From: Sordariomycetes sp. S80-01Y | Lineage: Eukaryota; Ascomycota; Sordariomycetes | Length of the DNA: 64,000 nt | Assembly: GCA_037042185.1 (NCBI GenBank) | Contig: JAXQJY010000028.1 | Coordinates: 930,001-994,000, forward strand | Reading direction: 5' to 3' | The notes under the pieces: generated by a model | Database searches by the model: none | Told to the model about the DNA's origin: nothing | Seen by the model: only the letters and a program-made list of their open reading frames with translations | Position numbers and translations under genes: made by a program | In this document: positions 10,715 through 22,417 of the stretch, piece after piece | Layout of the letters: each line of letters starts with the position of its first letter | How positions within the stretch are numbered: position 1 is the first letter of the stretch

Positions 10715-13700
10715 ATGTCTGAAGCTTCCTGCCCTATATCCGGCTCAGTGAGTGGGCGATGTCCTGTGGGAACGGCATCGGCCGCCTCACGGCGATCCGG
10801 ACCGCGAGGTTGTTCTTTCTCAGGAGTCTCGCAGCAAGGAGACTTGCGTGCCGCATTCAACGTGAGAGCCACTGCCCCGAGTCAGGTCACGAGGCAAACT
10901 GACAATAGTAGATTCCCACATGTGCCAAAATCGATGATTGGCTTCGCGAGCGGTACGGCAGCCAGTTGTTTGTCTGTAGCTACCAGTATGCTGACCTTCC
11001 CTTTCCAGCGATGGCAAGGCCATCAACGACATTCTGTACGCGGATATCCCACTACCAGAATACACATCCTCTGTGGCCAACGTCGACACCTTGGTGGCAA
11101 ACGACAAGGACCTTCTCGCAGTTGCTCTCGGGGCACCGGCTCGCCAGGTGATGCTGCGTGCAGAGGCCATTGGGGCCCGCACAGGATGGAAGGACGGTTA
11201 CCTGAGCAGAGGATACGGCTTTTGCCCGCCTGACGCAAACGAGGCTGCTGGCGCTCTGGCCAACTCGCCGGGGCGAGTCTGGTCTGACCTATGCGAACGC
11301 ATGCCGGGCTGTGTTGGCAGAGGACGCGTTCGAGAGTCTGTCGCGGCACTACCCCTGGTTCAAGGCACACCAGACGTAATCCCGGACAAGGCTCTCTGGG
11401 CTGCTCTAGTGGCATTGGGCATGCTGTGCTCCATCTACCGGTATGAGGAGAAGAATGACGGGTACGATGGAGTCAGCACTCGCCCAAGCCACACGCGGCC
11501 AAATGTTGAGATGAGTGACGACCTGGGACCCGAGCTCATCAATATTCCCAGGACTATCGGCCTCCCCTACTGGCAGATCTCAAGACGAATGGGACGCGCA
11601 CTTCCTCATCTCACCTTCTTTGACCAAGCATCCTACAACATCAAGGTCCGCGATCCAACATCCACGTACCCGTATGTGGGAAGATTCGACAATACCGACT
11701 TGAGGTGGCCGATGTTCGGGGAGCGAACTGAGATTGCCTTCCTCAAGGGATGCGCAGATACTGCAGGTAGGTGGTGCCGTTCTTTCAACCCTCCGTAAAC
11801 ATTTTCTTGGACCTAACCCCACGCCTGTAGCGTCGTTCCAGGATGGCCCCGATGCCATCGCCGCCTGTCAGGAGCACGTTATGAACCGTGATGTAGAGGG
11901 CTTGCTCCGAGACATGATCCGGCTCAAGGAGATTCTAGAAATGATGCCTAACGCCTTTCACTCGATCTCCACGAACCCCAGTTCCGGAGACAACTACGTG
12001 TCTGCCATTGAGTTCGTCCGCTGGGGCAAGTTCTCTGCTCCCTTGTCGAAGCGGGTTCCTGCGGCGTCAGGTCTCCAGTTCCCTCCCTATCTTCTCATGG
12101 ACGCATTTCTCGGCCGAAAGAGATACGACTCTTTCCTCGGCGCTGAGGGTCTCCATCTCAGAGCTTGGCTGCCTTCCAATCTTCGAGCATTCATTGCGGC
12201 CGTTGAGCATAACTACCGGATTCCTGAATTCGTGAGGGAGTCCAACGATCCGAGGCTGATGGGCGTCCTGGACGGCATCGTTGAGGCCTACACGGGCGAG
12301 CGCGGCTTCATGGGCACCCATCGCTACAAGGTGTTCGGGATCCTTGAGGTGGCTTCCAAGACAGGTCGGACAGAGACCAACGGCAACTCTGGAGGCGGTG
12401 ATGCCACCGGGCGCCCATGGGAAGAGGTTCACCGTCAGTTCTCGGACGCGATGAAGGAACGCCTTGAGCCCTTCAGGGGCAGCATTCACATCGAGCCACA
12501 CCAGATGCGAGGAAGCTTTGAGGAGTGCAGATACAAATCCAGAATCTTGCAGAGATCCTTCATTGACACTGACCCCGACCGATCAATCGCGCTGGTCAGT
12601 CTCGACTTGCAGGACACAGGCATTACCTTCCAGCCGGGGGATCGCCTGGCGGTTATGCCCCTGAATGGCTGGGAGGAGTGCGCAAAAGTTTTTGCTGCCC
12701 TGGGGCTGGACGAAGTCTTCGACAAGCATCCTCGTCTCGACAAGGTCTGGACACGCTTTGCGGAACATTTGGGATCAATCTATAGCCGTGGCTCGTCTTT
12801 TCCCCAGAAGAGCGCCCAAATATCCGTCCTCGATGTGCTCCGGAGAGGCCATCTGGCACCTCTGACAAAATCGCTCGTACTCAAGGTCCATTCCATGCTC
12901 AGAGCCTCCTCAAATACCGTCTTTCGAGTCCTGGCGACCACAGAGTGGCCGGTACGCGGTTCACTCGGCGATCTCCTTCAAGCTGCTGTCGTCGACACTC
13001 CGGTCCAGATCTGGGACCAAGCATTTGACTTATCAGGAGACCTTTCATGGCTTTGTGATCTTATCCCGGTGGAAGTGCCTCGCACGTATTCCATTTCCAA
13101 CTGCTCGGACGAGCTGCTCCCAAGCAGTGTCGACCTAACGGTATCAAGGGCCGAATACAAGCTCTGCGATACTTTCGCTGGAACATCAGACATTACCCGT
13201 TTCGGCGTCAGCAGTGGCTTCCTCAACCCTGCAGTTGGGTCAGCGGACGACGTCTTCTCCCCCGAGCAGGATGTTCTCATCGGAGTGTCACGCCCAATCG
13301 CGTTCCAGCTTCCTATTGATGCTGCTGCCCCATGTGCCTTCTTTGCCGGAGGAAGCGGCATCGCGCCTTTCCGAAGCTTCTGGCAGTCCCGCGCCCTGCA
13401 TCCTGTCGGTAGAAATATCCTTTACCTGGGAGTTCAGAGCCGCGAGAAGTTCTCCTACGAGGAGGAGCTTCGTCACTACGTCCGAGCGGGCATGATGGAG
13501 GTTCATCTGGCCCTGTCCCGCGATAGAAAAGGCCTTGCGTACGACAGCAGTGTCCGTGACCTGGTCGAAAGAGATACTGATCCCAGGTACATCAACTCTC
13601 TCATCGTTGAGCAGGGCGCGACTGTCTGCGATCTGGTCATGTCCAAGAAGCAGGGTGGGCTGGGCGGGTACCTGTATATCTGCGGCTCCGTCGCTGTGTT

Positions 13701-15618
13701 CGACTCCGTCATGAGCGGCATTCGGAAGGCCATCTATAACCATGGCACGGCTACCATGGATTCAACGGACCTCATTATCAATACTGCGTTTGCAGAGCGT
13801 CGGATCATGTTGGACGTCTTTATGACCCCCAAACCGCTGCCATGCAATCAGGCCACTATCCCGCTCTCACAACTTGCAAAGAACACCGGTCACCGACCCG
13901 GAACCAGAACATGGATTGCTGTCCATGGAAGTGCTTACGACGTCACCGATTTCGCCCCGATGCACCCCGGAGGAACGCTCATTCTCAAGTCCAACGCTGG
14001 CGTTGACTGCACCAAGTCCTTCGACAACCTCGCTCACTCAAACAACCCAGAAGTTGCCAGTCTTCTTACCAAATACTTCGTGGGCCATCTGACGCCCAAG
14101 TCAGAATTCCATGGCTCGGAAGATCTCAGTACTCTCTATGACCTGTGGTCAGACTACCTCAGAACGACCGTTGAGACTCTGGTGGCTCAGCAATTCGAGA
14201 TGGAGGATCTCGTTCACTCGCAGAAGCTTTGGTTCCAAGAGGGACTCTTCAATATGTTGGGAGTACGGATATTCTACCAGTACCAGTCTCGACTCCTGCA
14301 AGGCGGCTTCTCAGCACTTTTCGGGCCCAAATTCCAAGAGCTCGTCTTGAAGCTGTCGTTCATGGCCGCCAACTCGGCTTCCGTGGACGGGATTCACAGC
14401 AAGTTCCCAGACATCCTCGGCGCCGTCTCTCGTGCCACTTCCTCTCCTCATGCCATGGCGACGATGAAGGAGGTTTCCGTGATCGGCGAGTTCATTTGCA
14501 ACAGTGAGCCCGCCCGCCTTCAACAACATGGTATCATGGACTACGCAAGCAAGTCTGTGAGCCTCGACATGGAGCTCCTCGAGGACATGCGTGCCGAAGC
14601 GTGTCAAGGAATGGATGCTTTCGACGCCATCATGGAGTTGGAAGCCAGCTCCCAGGCCCAACGTGTAGTCTCAATGTGCTCTTTCCTGATGCAACTCCTC
14701 GAGCGCATGGCCAGACGCCTCGATATCTTCTACTCCAAGCTTGCGAGCCACTCCATCTATCAGCCTGCACTGGAACAGAACCCGGCGCGTACAAGATGGC
14801 ATCAAGTGCGGCAGCGCATCAGGGACGGGTCGTTCTTCGTGCTCACCAGAGCCGCTGTGCTCCAGGTTTCACCAAACCCCACGGTGAAGAAAGACGGTGT
14901 AGACTTCGACAGCGTGCTTTCGCGTGTGCAAGACACGCTCTCTACACCGTCTCAGACAGTCGGCAATTCCGTACCCATGCATCTCAATGAGCGTCGCACA
15001 GCGAGGGCCAATGTCCCCTACGATGCCCCTCCTGCTTTTGAGCGCTTCGAGAACGAGAGCGCAGCACGCCGCATGTCCACTTTCATATCTCAGAACATGC
15101 GGGCCATGCGCAGGCTCAGCCAACTTCCAGATCTAGCTCAAGGCTTGACTATCGAAGACATCATGAAAGCCGGCAAGGGCCAGGGCCTGCCGCACCGCGG
15201 CTTACCAACACCCCCGTCAAGCAGGGGCTCCAGTAGGTCACCCGAGCGGGAGTTGGCGCACCGCCGTGGGAGAGCAACGTCTCTCGCAGAACATATGAGA
15301 TCATCGACTAGTCTGAACCGGCGGAGGTCTTCCCGGTCGAATGCTTCACCGAGGCTGGACCATGCCCACCCGGCTCCGAGCCCCAGCTCTAACCCGAACC
15401 AAGGAGTGGCTACTATGAAGCTGAACAGGAGGAACATGAGCGACAGCTCCATCCGGTCCCCTACACCAGTCCCTATTTTGGAGCCCAGGCATCGAATGGC
15501 AGCCCGAGCAACTAGTTTTAACATCAGAATGGGGGAAACAATGGCAGAGCCTGCCTCCAATGGGTACTTGAGGTCGCTCCGGCTGGCTGAGCTCATCGAT
15601 AGCAAGACTTCCGGATAA
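10715..15618 (+). CDS. IDO-like heme dioxygenase fused to P450-reductase-like FAD/NAD(P)H module, cytochrome b5 and helical tail
   Basis: Four exons (10715-10861, 10912-10952, 11009-11766, 11831-15618) join in frame to 1577 residues. Residues about 60-540 resemble the indoleamine 2,3-dioxygenase fold family (IPRTIGLPYWQISRRMG, NTDLRWPMFGERTE). The likely proximal heme His is at about 479 in GTHRYKV. Residues about 550-960 look like the FAD and NAD(P)H domains of P450 or sulfite reductase, without an FMN domain: PGDRLAVMPLNGW, the FAD motif RTYS at about 733, FFAGGSGIAPFR at about 819 and YICGS at about 931. Residues about 993-1073 are cytochrome b5, with HPGG at about 1027 and a second heme His at about 1051. 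A 500-residue tail follows: helical at first, then Ser/Arg rich. I infer electron flow NAD(P)H to FAD to b5 to the oxygenase heme. The substrate is unknown. It stands alone, with no biosynthetic neighbours. Confidence 0.85.
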
Positions 15619-16649
15619 GCTCTGCCTGGACATCAAAGAGCCTGTTTTCATAACCTTGCTTTTCGCCTTTTCTTACGGTGGAAGTCGCCGGCGTAGTCAA
15701 GACTGGTTTCAAATGTAGTCACAATGAGATTCTATCTATCGAAAAACCATGGTTTACGGCTCAGTACGTATCGATGCGCGAGTCCTCAAACTGATCCTGT
15801 GAAACTGTAATGTGTCAGACGCCTTTCTATTTTAGCCAGGAGGACTAGGCCTAAGTGAATGTACAATGGAAGGGCGAAAGAGGTAGTACCTCGAGGCTCC
15901 GTGACTCCACGAGAAAGTGCGCTGGCTGACCAAGCTCACCCGTGGCTCTCTAGGTATGTTCTCCCCTTATATATATTCGGAATTGGACACCCAGACTACC
16001 TAGCTTTTCTACGGGGTTCTTGAGGCAAAAGGTGGTCATCTCGTTTACGTGCGTCCCCCTGAGTGCTAAGGTGCGCAGCGCCTCGTTCAGCAGACACTAT
16101 TACCAAAGACAACAAATAAGTCGCTACTGCTCACCATGAAGCTCCCATTTCTACAGCTTTCTATCACGCACATGAGAAGGCGTGACGACTTAATGGCGTG
16201 TGGCCGTGCTGACGCTGCGAGTGTCTCGGCGTTGTCAGGTCACCGTGAAGACCCTCAGTACACCACCTCGAATAGTAGTATGCAGTAAAAGGGGAGACTA
16301 TTCGACATGTTTCCCAATTATATAGCTGCAGCGCTTGCTTTATTACAGTGATACGAACAGGCCTAAGATGGATCCTGCGAATCCGACAACATTCCCTCTA
16401 CTTGTGACGCCACTAAGTCGCCTGAGGGCTGGTGGAGCTAACACGGTCGACCAACTTCAGCCTCGCCCTCAGCAGCCTCGCGCAAACCTCCCGACCATTC
16501 CCTCCATTCCAAAACTCTGCGCCACCACCGACCTTCGACCCGATTGATACCCGCAACATCTCGCGCGACCAATCCCGTTTCCATGTCAATAATGTCAACT
16601 TCGTGATCCCGACAGCCCCTCGCCTCGACAGCCCCAAGCTACGCCCATC
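15619..16649. other. Intergenic region
   Basis: This holds the 3' end of the fusion gene and the promoter and leader of ARP5. A TATATATA-like run lies near 15968. Several ATGs lie upstream of the ARP5 start (for example near 16369), so short upstream frames are possible. No gene was seen. Confidence 0.45.
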
Positions 16650-19070
16650 ATGGCGCCCTCCGCGGTCGATGGACCCTCCACGTCCGGCGACATCACCATG
16701 ACCGACGCGAAGACCTACCCTCCTGCAAACATCTTCCCCGTCAAGGAAACCCGCTTCGAGTCCTACATCGAGCCCCAGCCCGAGGGGCGCAAGAAGGCTC
16801 TCTCGCAACCCGGCACGGCAGCCATCGTAATCGACAATGGTACACTGGCCCTGCTAATCCCGCCATCCTACCACCATGCTAACTAGCTCCAGGCTCGTCG
16901 ACCGTCCGCGCCGGCTGGTCGTTTGACTCTAACCCTCGGTTCAGCGTGCCACCCATCATGGCCAAGTACCGCGACCGCAAACTCGGCAAGACATTCTCCT
17001 TCGCCGGCTCAGACTGCTACGCGGACACGACGGCGAAGGGCCATATACGGAATGCGTTCGAGGCGGGCACGGGCATCGTCAGTAATTGGGATGTCATGGA
17101 ACATGTGCTGGACTACATCTTTCTCAAGCTGGGGATGAACGATGCGGATGGGAGCATCGATGCGCCCATCGTCATGACGGAGGCGGTTGCTAACCTGCCC
17201 TACTCAAGGAAATGTACGTTGCAGTGCCTGAAAATACTGGCTTGGTACTGACCGTGGCAACAGCTATGACTGAGATTCTCTTCGAGTGCTACGGCGCGCC
17301 GTCGATCGCATACGGTATTGACTCCCTGTTCTCCTACCGCCACAACAAAGGTTCCACTGGACTCGTCGTGTCTTCATCCTACACATCAACACACGTAATT
17401 CCCGTACACAACTCGAAAGCCATGCTCGGCCAGGCCACGCGTCTCAACTGGGGTGGCTACCACATGTCGGAATACCTCCTCAAACTCATACGGCTAAAGT
17501 ATCCTACCTTTGCCGGCAAACTCAATGTCTCGCAGGCAGAGAACATGATCAAAGACCACTGCTACGTCTCGAGGGACTTTGATAGTGAGCTCAAAGGCTA
17601 CTTGGACTGGACAGGCTTGGAAGACCGGGATGTGGTGATTCAATATCCCTACACCGAGGAGGTTATCGTTCAGAAGAGCCAGGAAGAGCTCGACAAGATT
17701 GCCGAGCGCAAGAAAGAATCTGGACGACGACTCCAGGAGCAAGCCGCCAAGATGCGCCTAGAGAAACTCATGAAGAAGGAGCAAGATCTCGAGTACTACA
17801 AGACCTTACAAGCCAATCTCGCCGAGGAAACAAAGAAGGAGATCCGTCGCGTCCTGGACAGTCATGACATCAAAGACGAGGCCGAACTCGACAAAATCAT
17901 CAAGGAACTGGACAAGAGCGTGAGGAAAGCCCGGACGAAAGATGTTGGCGGTGATCCAGAGGAGAATGAAGAACCCCCCGACTTCAGTCTCTTGGACGTC
18001 CCCGATGATCAGCTTGACGAAGCTACGCTTAAGCAAAAACGACAGCAACGCCTGCTCAAATCAAACCACGACGCCCGCGCAAGGGCCAAGGCAGAAAAAG
18101 AAGCCGAGAAGGCCCGTGTCGCAGAGGAGGAACGCCTTGACACAGAACGACGCGAGAACGACCTGGAAGGCTGGCTCGAGGAGAAGCGCGAAGCTCGGCT
18201 GGAGACCTTGGCCCGCATCCGCGAGCGCGACCGCCTCAAGCAGGATCTTGGCAACCGCAAATCCCTCGCTTCGCAAATCCGCATGAAGTCCATCGCAGAC
18301 CTGGCCTCGGATGGCCCCAAGCGCAAGCGGCGGAGAGGTGGCGACGACGACAACTTCGGTGCCAACGATGACGACTGGGGCGTCTACCGACAGATTGCTG
18401 TGGGCGAGAACTCGGAGGATGAGCATGAAGAGGAGGATCTGCACAGCACGCTGAAGGAGTTGGAGCAGGACCTGCTGAAGTACGACGAGAGCTTTGACTA
18501 CGAGCAGACTTTGGAGGCGCAGAACGATTGGAGCAAGTCGTTACTCCATGCCTTCGCCAGGGGGCCGCGGCCGTTTGACGCGGGGAGTCAGGCTGAGCTA
18601 GCGCAGGTTCATCTCAACGTCGAGAGGATCCGGGTGCCTGAGGTCGTGTTCAAACCAAGCATCGCGGGTGTGGATCAGGCCGGGTTGGTCGAGATCGCGA
18701 GCGACATCCTCAACCAGCGGCTGGCCTCGCTGCCGCACCGGGACGACTTCCTCAAGGATATTTTCTTGACCGGTGGGGCGACCCTGTTCCGCAACTTCGA
18801 CGACAGGATGCGCGACGAGCTGGTGGCGCTGCTGCCCGCGGAGTCGAAGCTGAACATCCGCAGGGCGAAAGACCCGATGCTGGATGCCTGGAAGGGTGCA
18901 GCCGATTGGGCTGGGGGCGACGCTTGGAACGCGGCCAAGATCACGAGGGAGGAGTATCAGGAAAAAGGAGCAGATTACATCAAGGTGAGTCCCATCCCCC
19001 AGTCCTGCCCATGACGTGACACGATGCTAACGATACGCAGGAGCACGACATGGGCAATTCTTATGCGTGA
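16650..19070 (+). CDS. ARP5: Actin-related protein Arp5, INO80 complex
   Basis: Four exons (16650-16839, 16893-17213, 17264-18984, 19041-19070) give 753 residues starting MAPSAVDGPSTSG. The actin fold begins with AIVIDNGSSTVRAGW, the nucleotide-binding phosphate 1 loop. It continues with PIVMTEAVANLPYSRKSM, ECYGAPSIAYGID and GLVVSSSYTSTHVIPV. A long charged insertion (about 290-530), very rich in Glu, Lys and Arg and coiled-coil-like, interrupts the fold as in all Arp5 proteins. The fold closes with DIFLTGGATLFRNFDDR, DAWKGAADWAGGDAW and the short last exon EHDMGNSYA. Arp5 works with Ies6 to hold the nucleosome in INO80. The 30-base last exon supplies the family's usual C-terminal end, which supports the model. 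Confidence 0.95.
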
Positions 19071-19645
19071 AAGCTTGGCTAGGCAGGAGTTCCGGGAGAA
19101 GTTGAAACTGGGTGAAAAAAAGAAGATTATCGTATTGAATACCCCTACCATACCTCCGTCCCAGCCGTAGCATGGACATCTCTGCTGTGCTCCCTGGCTG
19201 AAAGGGGCCAACTCCCCGTATACACCTGTGGAAAGGATGATCCAGCACCGTAACGCCGACTGCCAGCCTCCCCCCTCGTTGTCGCCGTGAGGAGGGGAGG
19301 TCCAGTACAGTTCAAATAATGGACACCTTGTAAAAAAGCCTTGAACACCCCTGTGCGCCTCAAAATCACGCTTCATCTTCTCTTCATCTCGTGAACACAT
19401 GGTAACCCCCAGCCACGGGTTCTCCACTGCGACATCACTTATCCCCGAAGCCCCTTGTAGGAGATCGATGGTGACAATGCCGCATTGTTAGGGCGGACTC
19501 GCTAATCAGCCCGTCTCGGCGAAGTCAACTGCGCCCGAAGGCCCTTCGAGATCTCAAGCACACCGCGACAGCTTAGCTTGCGGTTTCCCAATCAAGGAGT
19601 TTGACACCCGGCCGAAGACATTTCAGACAACGCGGGATCAAGGTC
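19071..19645. other. Intergenic, convergent 3' regions
   Basis: This lies between the 3' ends of ARP5 (+) and the bZIP gene (-). I see nothing else. Confidence 0.45.
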
Positions 19646-20953
19646 CTAAGCTTGAGTTCCCGGCTGCTGCGACTGACCATCGGCCGGCCGAGGCTCTTCC
19701 TTCATCTCTACATCAGTGGGGGGCTTGTCGCCGTGCTGGTGCTCCCCCTCGGCAGCCAGATCAGCTACGGCTCTGGCGACGGCCTCAAGCGGCGACGCAC
19801 CCCATTTCGCTTGCGGTTGTTGCTGCTCGGGCTGTTGCTCGGGCATGCCGTGCTCTTGGTGCTGCTGAGTGTTGGGAGCATTGATGTTTACGTTGGGCGG
19901 CGGGGGAGGGAAGTCGCCCGTGGCATCAAGTAGCCTAGCTTGCAGGGTTATGACGTAGTCCCGCAGAGCGTAGTTCTCGGATTGCAGCCCCTTGTAGGCC
20001 TTCTCCATGTTAAGAAAGTTCTTGTTCTGCTCCTCGAGTTGCCGGATGTAAGTCTCCTTGCGGTGTCTGAAGGCTCGCTAGGAAAAGGTCAGTGTGGATC
20101 GATAAGGAGCAAGGCCGGTGAGCGCACCTGGGCTGCCCTGTTCTGGGCGGCGCGCTTCGTTTGCGACAGCTCGCGCGTCTGCTGCTTTCGTCCATTCCCC
20201 CCAGGAGGCGACGTTGCCGAAGCGGCCCCTTGATCCTGCGGTGGGCCAGCAGCCATGTTCGAAGCGGGTGCCAGGTCGGGTTGGTTCGGTTGAAGCACAG
20301 CGTTGGAGTGCGGAGGCCCTTGGGAAGGCCCCGAGGGGGCCATTGGCATCATGTTGGCGGGCGGTTGTTGACCATGCGCCGCCCTCAGCTCGGGATGTAT
20401 GAACTCGCTGTTATCGGAGCGGTGGCCTAGAGCGCGCTGGACGTCGTGAGCTGCAGCGCCTGCGTCGTTGCCATTCGAGTGGCCGGGCGATGGTGATGGA
20501 TAGTCGCCGTCAGCCGAGTTCGCGCCCGAGTTGCCTTCAGATCGTAGCAGCTCAACTTGCGCGCGCAAGTGCTGGTCCTGCTCTGCAAGCGATGCATGTT
20601 AGCCTTGACGATTACCAGAATAAGTCATTTTGCGGCACCAGCAAGCAGTGATGGGGCATGGTCGGTGCCAGCAAGGAGGTTGAGAGTGATTGAGACCGAC
20701 TTTGTAGTGAAGCAGGCGTGTTGCCCAAGGTGTCGAGGCGCATGGGAGCTACAGGAGGAAGTGGAGTGGAGTAGGGCGGCGTGTAAGCGGGCGCGGGCGA
20801 AGCTGTCGCGATTGAGCGAGTGGAAGCCGAGGTGACGATGGCACAGGATCAAATGAAGCGACGATGTGGTCGGTCGCCGGGATGACGAGGGACAGGGACG
20901 GACAGCAGGAGAAAGGACCTCGACTCACCTTGAGGTTGGCCTTCGGAAGACAT
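19646..20953 (-). CDS. kapC: KapC-type bZIP transcription factor
   Basis: Three minus-strand exons (20929-20953, 20128-20582, 19646-20077) give 303 residues starting MSSEGQPQEQDQHLRAQV. The N-terminal half is disordered and rich in Pro, Gln, Asn and Ser. The basic region TKRAAQNRAAQRAFRHRK (about 145-165), followed by the heptad-rich zipper ETYIRQLEEQNKNF and ENYALRDYVITLQARLLD, matches the Yap/KapC class, whose basic region binds TTACTAA-like or CRE-like sites. The tail is rich in Gln, Pro and Glu. The second intron splits the basic region exactly after NRAAQ, and splicing is needed for DNA binding, because read-through meets a stop soon after. The role in stress or secondary metabolism is known only for relatives. 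Identity as a bZIP is sure, and KapC orthology is likely. Confidence 0.9.
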
Positions 20954-22417
20954 GACTGCTCCGGGGTCGTAACAGCAGATATGTACGAGCGGGAGGGAGC
21001 GGTCGATCTGACTCAGCACAGGTTCGGCGATGCTTAGATGATGAGAAGGTTGGAGGAGGCAAAGGGCGGCGGCGCGGGGATTATGTAAGGTGGACGGTCT
21101 GCTGCACCTCAAGTTCCGGGTTCCACTCCAAGTTGGGCAGTTTGGGGGGTGGTTCGGCGCCGAAAGCGCTGGGGGGATGGTGTGGGTGGCTGAAAATGGT
21201 TCGCATGGGGACCGGTCCAGGGCAATCTGAGCAATCTGAGGGTGGCGTTATCCACGCGACATTCCCGTCCCTTTCTCGCGTTTGCGGATGCTCCCAAGAC
21301 CACGAGACTCTCAACCAGCGCTGCGGTGCATGTCGCCCTCCTGGGCCAACATTCACGAAGCTGCGCCCTCAGAGGACGACTCTACGCCGCCACACGTCAC
21401 AGCCCTCCATTGCGCAGAGCTCGAGGGACGCGCATGTCATTCCGCCGAGGTCTATTCGTGGCGGCGCATCGGAGCCGCGGAAGCTCTGGGAGGACGAATG
21501 CTTTGTAATCACTCCCATTCAAGGGCACCTAGCCGGATTCGGACAACCTTGACTGAACCTAACAACATCTGTGAGCCGCAACCACTCATGTCCTCCGAGC
21601 GAGCCGAAAAGTGGACTGTTCTCATCAAGCAATCCGTAGTCGCCAGCTTCCATCCCAAGAACCACATCCTATCAGTCAGATACTCCCGTAGTCCGAGCTG
21701 GAAAGCCCGCATCAACACACCGCGCTGCTTCGGTGACGGCTGACGGCCATGCAAATCTTACACCAGAGTCTCAGAATTCGATCTCGAGGATCATGGCGAA
21801 GCGACATCATACTCATGTTAGGTGACGGCGGCATGAGCTACATGCAGACGACCGCTCTCCGTATCCGCACCTGGGCTGCTCCGTCTGTCCAACCTTCGAA
21901 TCCTCAAGCTGCGTTAGCCTGGAAGCCGGACTTGACCTAAAGTCCGAGTCCGCCTGCCCGCCTGCGCATCGTCCACTCCCATTTCACTTACTCAACGCAG
22001 AAGACAAGGATGGCAGCCGTTCCAGAAGACGCGGGCTTCGCTTGGGGCATAAGCGTAAGCCCGCCGCGTCACTCTCCCCGGTGAAGGCACCATCAACTCC
22101 ATTCGGTCAACAAGCTGCGATGAAGCACCAGGTCTTCGACTGTCAGCGGCGTTTCTCGTAGGTCTGCCTTTGGAAGCAACCTCATAATTACTCCTGGATC
22201 TGAAGCTGTACTGTGTGTTGGCCTTGCCCAACTGCAGACGAAGCTGTCATCCCCGCTTCTGTAGGCACTTTGGAAGGCTGTTCGGCCTGTGAGCAGAGTA
22301 AATCTCCGTGATTTGAGTGAGGGCCATTCCCGCTTCACCGGTCCGGAGAAGGACGTGGTGGAAGCGGATGCTGGCGCCGCCAGTTGATGCCAGCCTTCTT
22401 AGTAGTGCGCAGCTAGC
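20954..22417. other. Intergenic region
   Basis: This holds the promoter of the bZIP gene (left part) and the 3' side of the amidohydrolase gene (right part). Stop-free frames exist on both strands around 21100-21750, but none shows a known domain or coherent splice sites. I do not annotate them. Confidence 0.4.

Noticed and set aside
10966-11233. Alternative frame across the second intron of the fusion gene
   Set aside because: The joined exons 10912-10952 and 11009-11766 give a coherent IDO-like N-terminus and preserve the total frame, so the read-through frame is not used.
16335-16547. Small frame upstream of ARP5
   Set aside because: It has no protein character. At most it is an upstream frame in the ARP5 leader.
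21133-21754. Overlapping 80-150-codon frames on both strands
   Set aside because: They have no domain, coherent splice sites or codon pattern, and probably belong to promoter sequence of the bZIP gene.
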